Notes under the pieces: generated by a model
The model's database searches: none
Told to the model about the DNA's origin: nothing
Seen by the model: only the letters and a program-made list of their open reading frames with translations
Origin: Geobacter sp.
Lineage (GTDB): Bacteria > Desulfobacterota > Desulfuromonadia > Geobacterales > Pseudopelobacteraceae
Assembly (NCBI GenBank): GCA_009684515.1
Contig: WKKS01000004.1
Coordinates: forward strand, 62,001-126,000
Direction: 5' to 3'
Length of the DNA stretch: 64,000 bases
Made by a program: the position numbers and the translations under genes
Part shown: positions 63,140 to 64,000 of the stretch, piece by piece
How the letters are laid out: each line of letters starts with the position of its first letter
Position numbering within the stretch: position 1 is the first letter of the stretch

Positions 63140-63936
63140 GCGATTTCTCCTGCAGCCACAGATGCAAGCATGGCGATCATTTCTTCATGTATAAGCCCGT
63201 TGCTGGCCACAATCCGGTTATTGAATACGTCATAGGCGGAACCGTCGAAAGTGGTCACCCTGCCGCCCGCTTCAAGCACCAGCAGCGTTCCGGCAGCCAC
63301 ATCCCAAGGTTTCAGCTTCAGCTCCCAAAAGCCATCCAGCCTTCCGGCAGCCACATAGGCCAGATCCAGTGCGGCAGCGCCTGCCCGGCGGATGCCCCGG
63401 GCAGCCTTCTGGAAGGCAATAAAACTGGCAAAGTTGTTGGCGGGGTCAATGGCGCAGTCATAGGGAAATCCGGTGCCGAGCAATGAGCTTTTCAGCGGAA
63501 CGTTAGCGGAAACGGCCATGCGGCGGCCATTCAGAAAAGCCCCGCCACCCTTGGTTGCGGTGAAGAGCTCGTCATGGATTGGATTGTAAATAACTGCGGC
63601 CACCATCTCACCGGCGTGCTGGAGCCCGATCGAGACGCAAAACCACGGAAAACCGTGGGCATAGTTGGTAGTGCCGTCCACCGGGTCGATGATCCAGCGA
63701 TAAGCCGAATCGCTCTGCGGGTAATGACCTTCCTCGGCCACAATGTTGTGCTCCGGAAAATGTGACCGCAGATGTTCCACAATCAGCCGTTCCGATTCCT
63801 TGTCAACTTCTGTAACCAGATCTTTGTCACCTTTGTGAACAATATTCAGGGAGGTTGCAAAGCGATAACGTTGATAAGATCCGGCGATTCTGGCGGCTTC
63901 AACGGCGGCGTCTAGAAATGGTTGCAAATTAGGCAT
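63136..63936 (-). CDS. suhB: Inositol monophosphatase family protein (SuhB-like)
   Basis: 266 residues from ATG 63936 (E. coli SuhB 267), with GGAG upstream. Mg2+-dependent phosphatase: VAEEGHYPQSD has the first metal Glu, WIIDPVDGTTNYAHGFPWFC the central DPxDGTxN motif, and KLKPWDVAAGTLLVLEAGG the last metal-binding WDxAAG. RRAGAAALDLAYVAAGRLDG is also conserved. Likely acts on inositol or related sugar phosphates; SuhB of E. coli also joins ribosomal antitermination complexes. It is followed by the small membrane protein. Confidence 0.92.
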   Translation of the reverse strand: MPNLQPFLDAAVEAARIAGSYQRYRFATSLNIVHKGDKDLVTEVDKESERLIVEHLRSHFPEHNIVAEEGHYPQSDSAYRWIIDPVDGTTNYAHGFPWFCVSIGLQHAGEMVAAVIYNPIHDELFTATKGGGAFLNGRRMAVSANVPLKSSLLGTGFPYDCAIDPANNFASFIAFQKAARGIRRAGAAALDLAYVAAGRLDGFWELKLKPWDVAAGTLLVLEAGGRVTTFDGSAYDVFNNRIVASNGLIHEEMIAMLASVAAGEIA

Positions 63937-64000
63937 AATTTTCTCCGCTAATAGAAAAGGCGGCACTTGCCACCCAGGTCCGGCATTGTAACAGAGCGCT

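Overview
The window looks like chromosome from a Geobacter-type bacterium (Desulfuromonadia). This rests on gene content, not on a marker gene: a full Gram-negative division/cell-wall cluster with a meso-diaminopimelate-type MurE, an FtsI carrying a PASTA domain, a futalosine-type menaquinone gene set, ablA/ablB for N-epsilon-acetyl-beta-lysine, and MgtE_N-CorA and CHAD proteins. No tRNA, rRNA, CRISPR array, prophage or insertion sequence was seen.

Region 1 (1-10034). The 5' end of a glycogen phosphorylase gene is followed by a secreted barnase-like ribonuclease with its barstar inhibitor. Then comes a tightly overlapping plus-strand operon (1465-10034): polyprenyl-phosphate glycosyltransferase, NDP-hexose 2,3-dehydratase, Gfo/Idh sugar ketoreductase, DegT aminotransferase, methyltransferase, B12-binding radical SAM enzyme, and a multi-spanning TMTC-like glycosyltransferase with a TPR tail. 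Read together, these suggest that an amino-deoxysugar is made as a nucleotide sugar, loaded on a lipid carrier and transferred outside the cytoplasm. This is the best candidate for an undescribed system here.

Region 2 (10104-29680). A class I/II aminotransferase diverges from the dcw cluster mraZ-rsmH-ftsL-ftsI-murE-murF-mraY-murD-ftsW-murG-murC-murB-ddl-ftsQ-ftsA-ftsZ. It has a strong promoter and three MraZ-type repeats at 10-bp spacing. murB appears to start with CTG. A terminator and a new promoter separate ftsA from ftsZ, and a perfect 23-bp inverted repeat ends ftsZ.

Region 3 (29695-40683). Minus-strand phosphate regulon in transcription order phoB-phoR, MNT-HEPN pair, pstS-pstC-pstA-pstB-phoU. 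Pho boxes lie before both phoB and pstS, each exactly 10 nt from its -10 element. PstC and PstA have very large extra domains. Two small proteins diverge from phoB.

Region 4 (40696-49343). Minus-strand RMD1/DUF155 protein, MgtE_N-CorA transporter, and a SixA phosphatase-CHAD pair, then a plus-strand menaquinone operon (UbiD-, lipoprotein, UbiA-, UbiX-like, glycosyltransferase).

Region 5 (49424-64000). Minus-strand housekeeping and stress genes: small protein, GreB, secreted FKBP, MarC, MscS, and a TPR protein with a lysine-rich tail in front of ablA-ablB. A plus-strand group follows (cbiF, cbiG, pdxA, mqnE, CheR-like methyltransferase), then fabH, a small membrane protein and an inositol monophosphatase on the minus strand.
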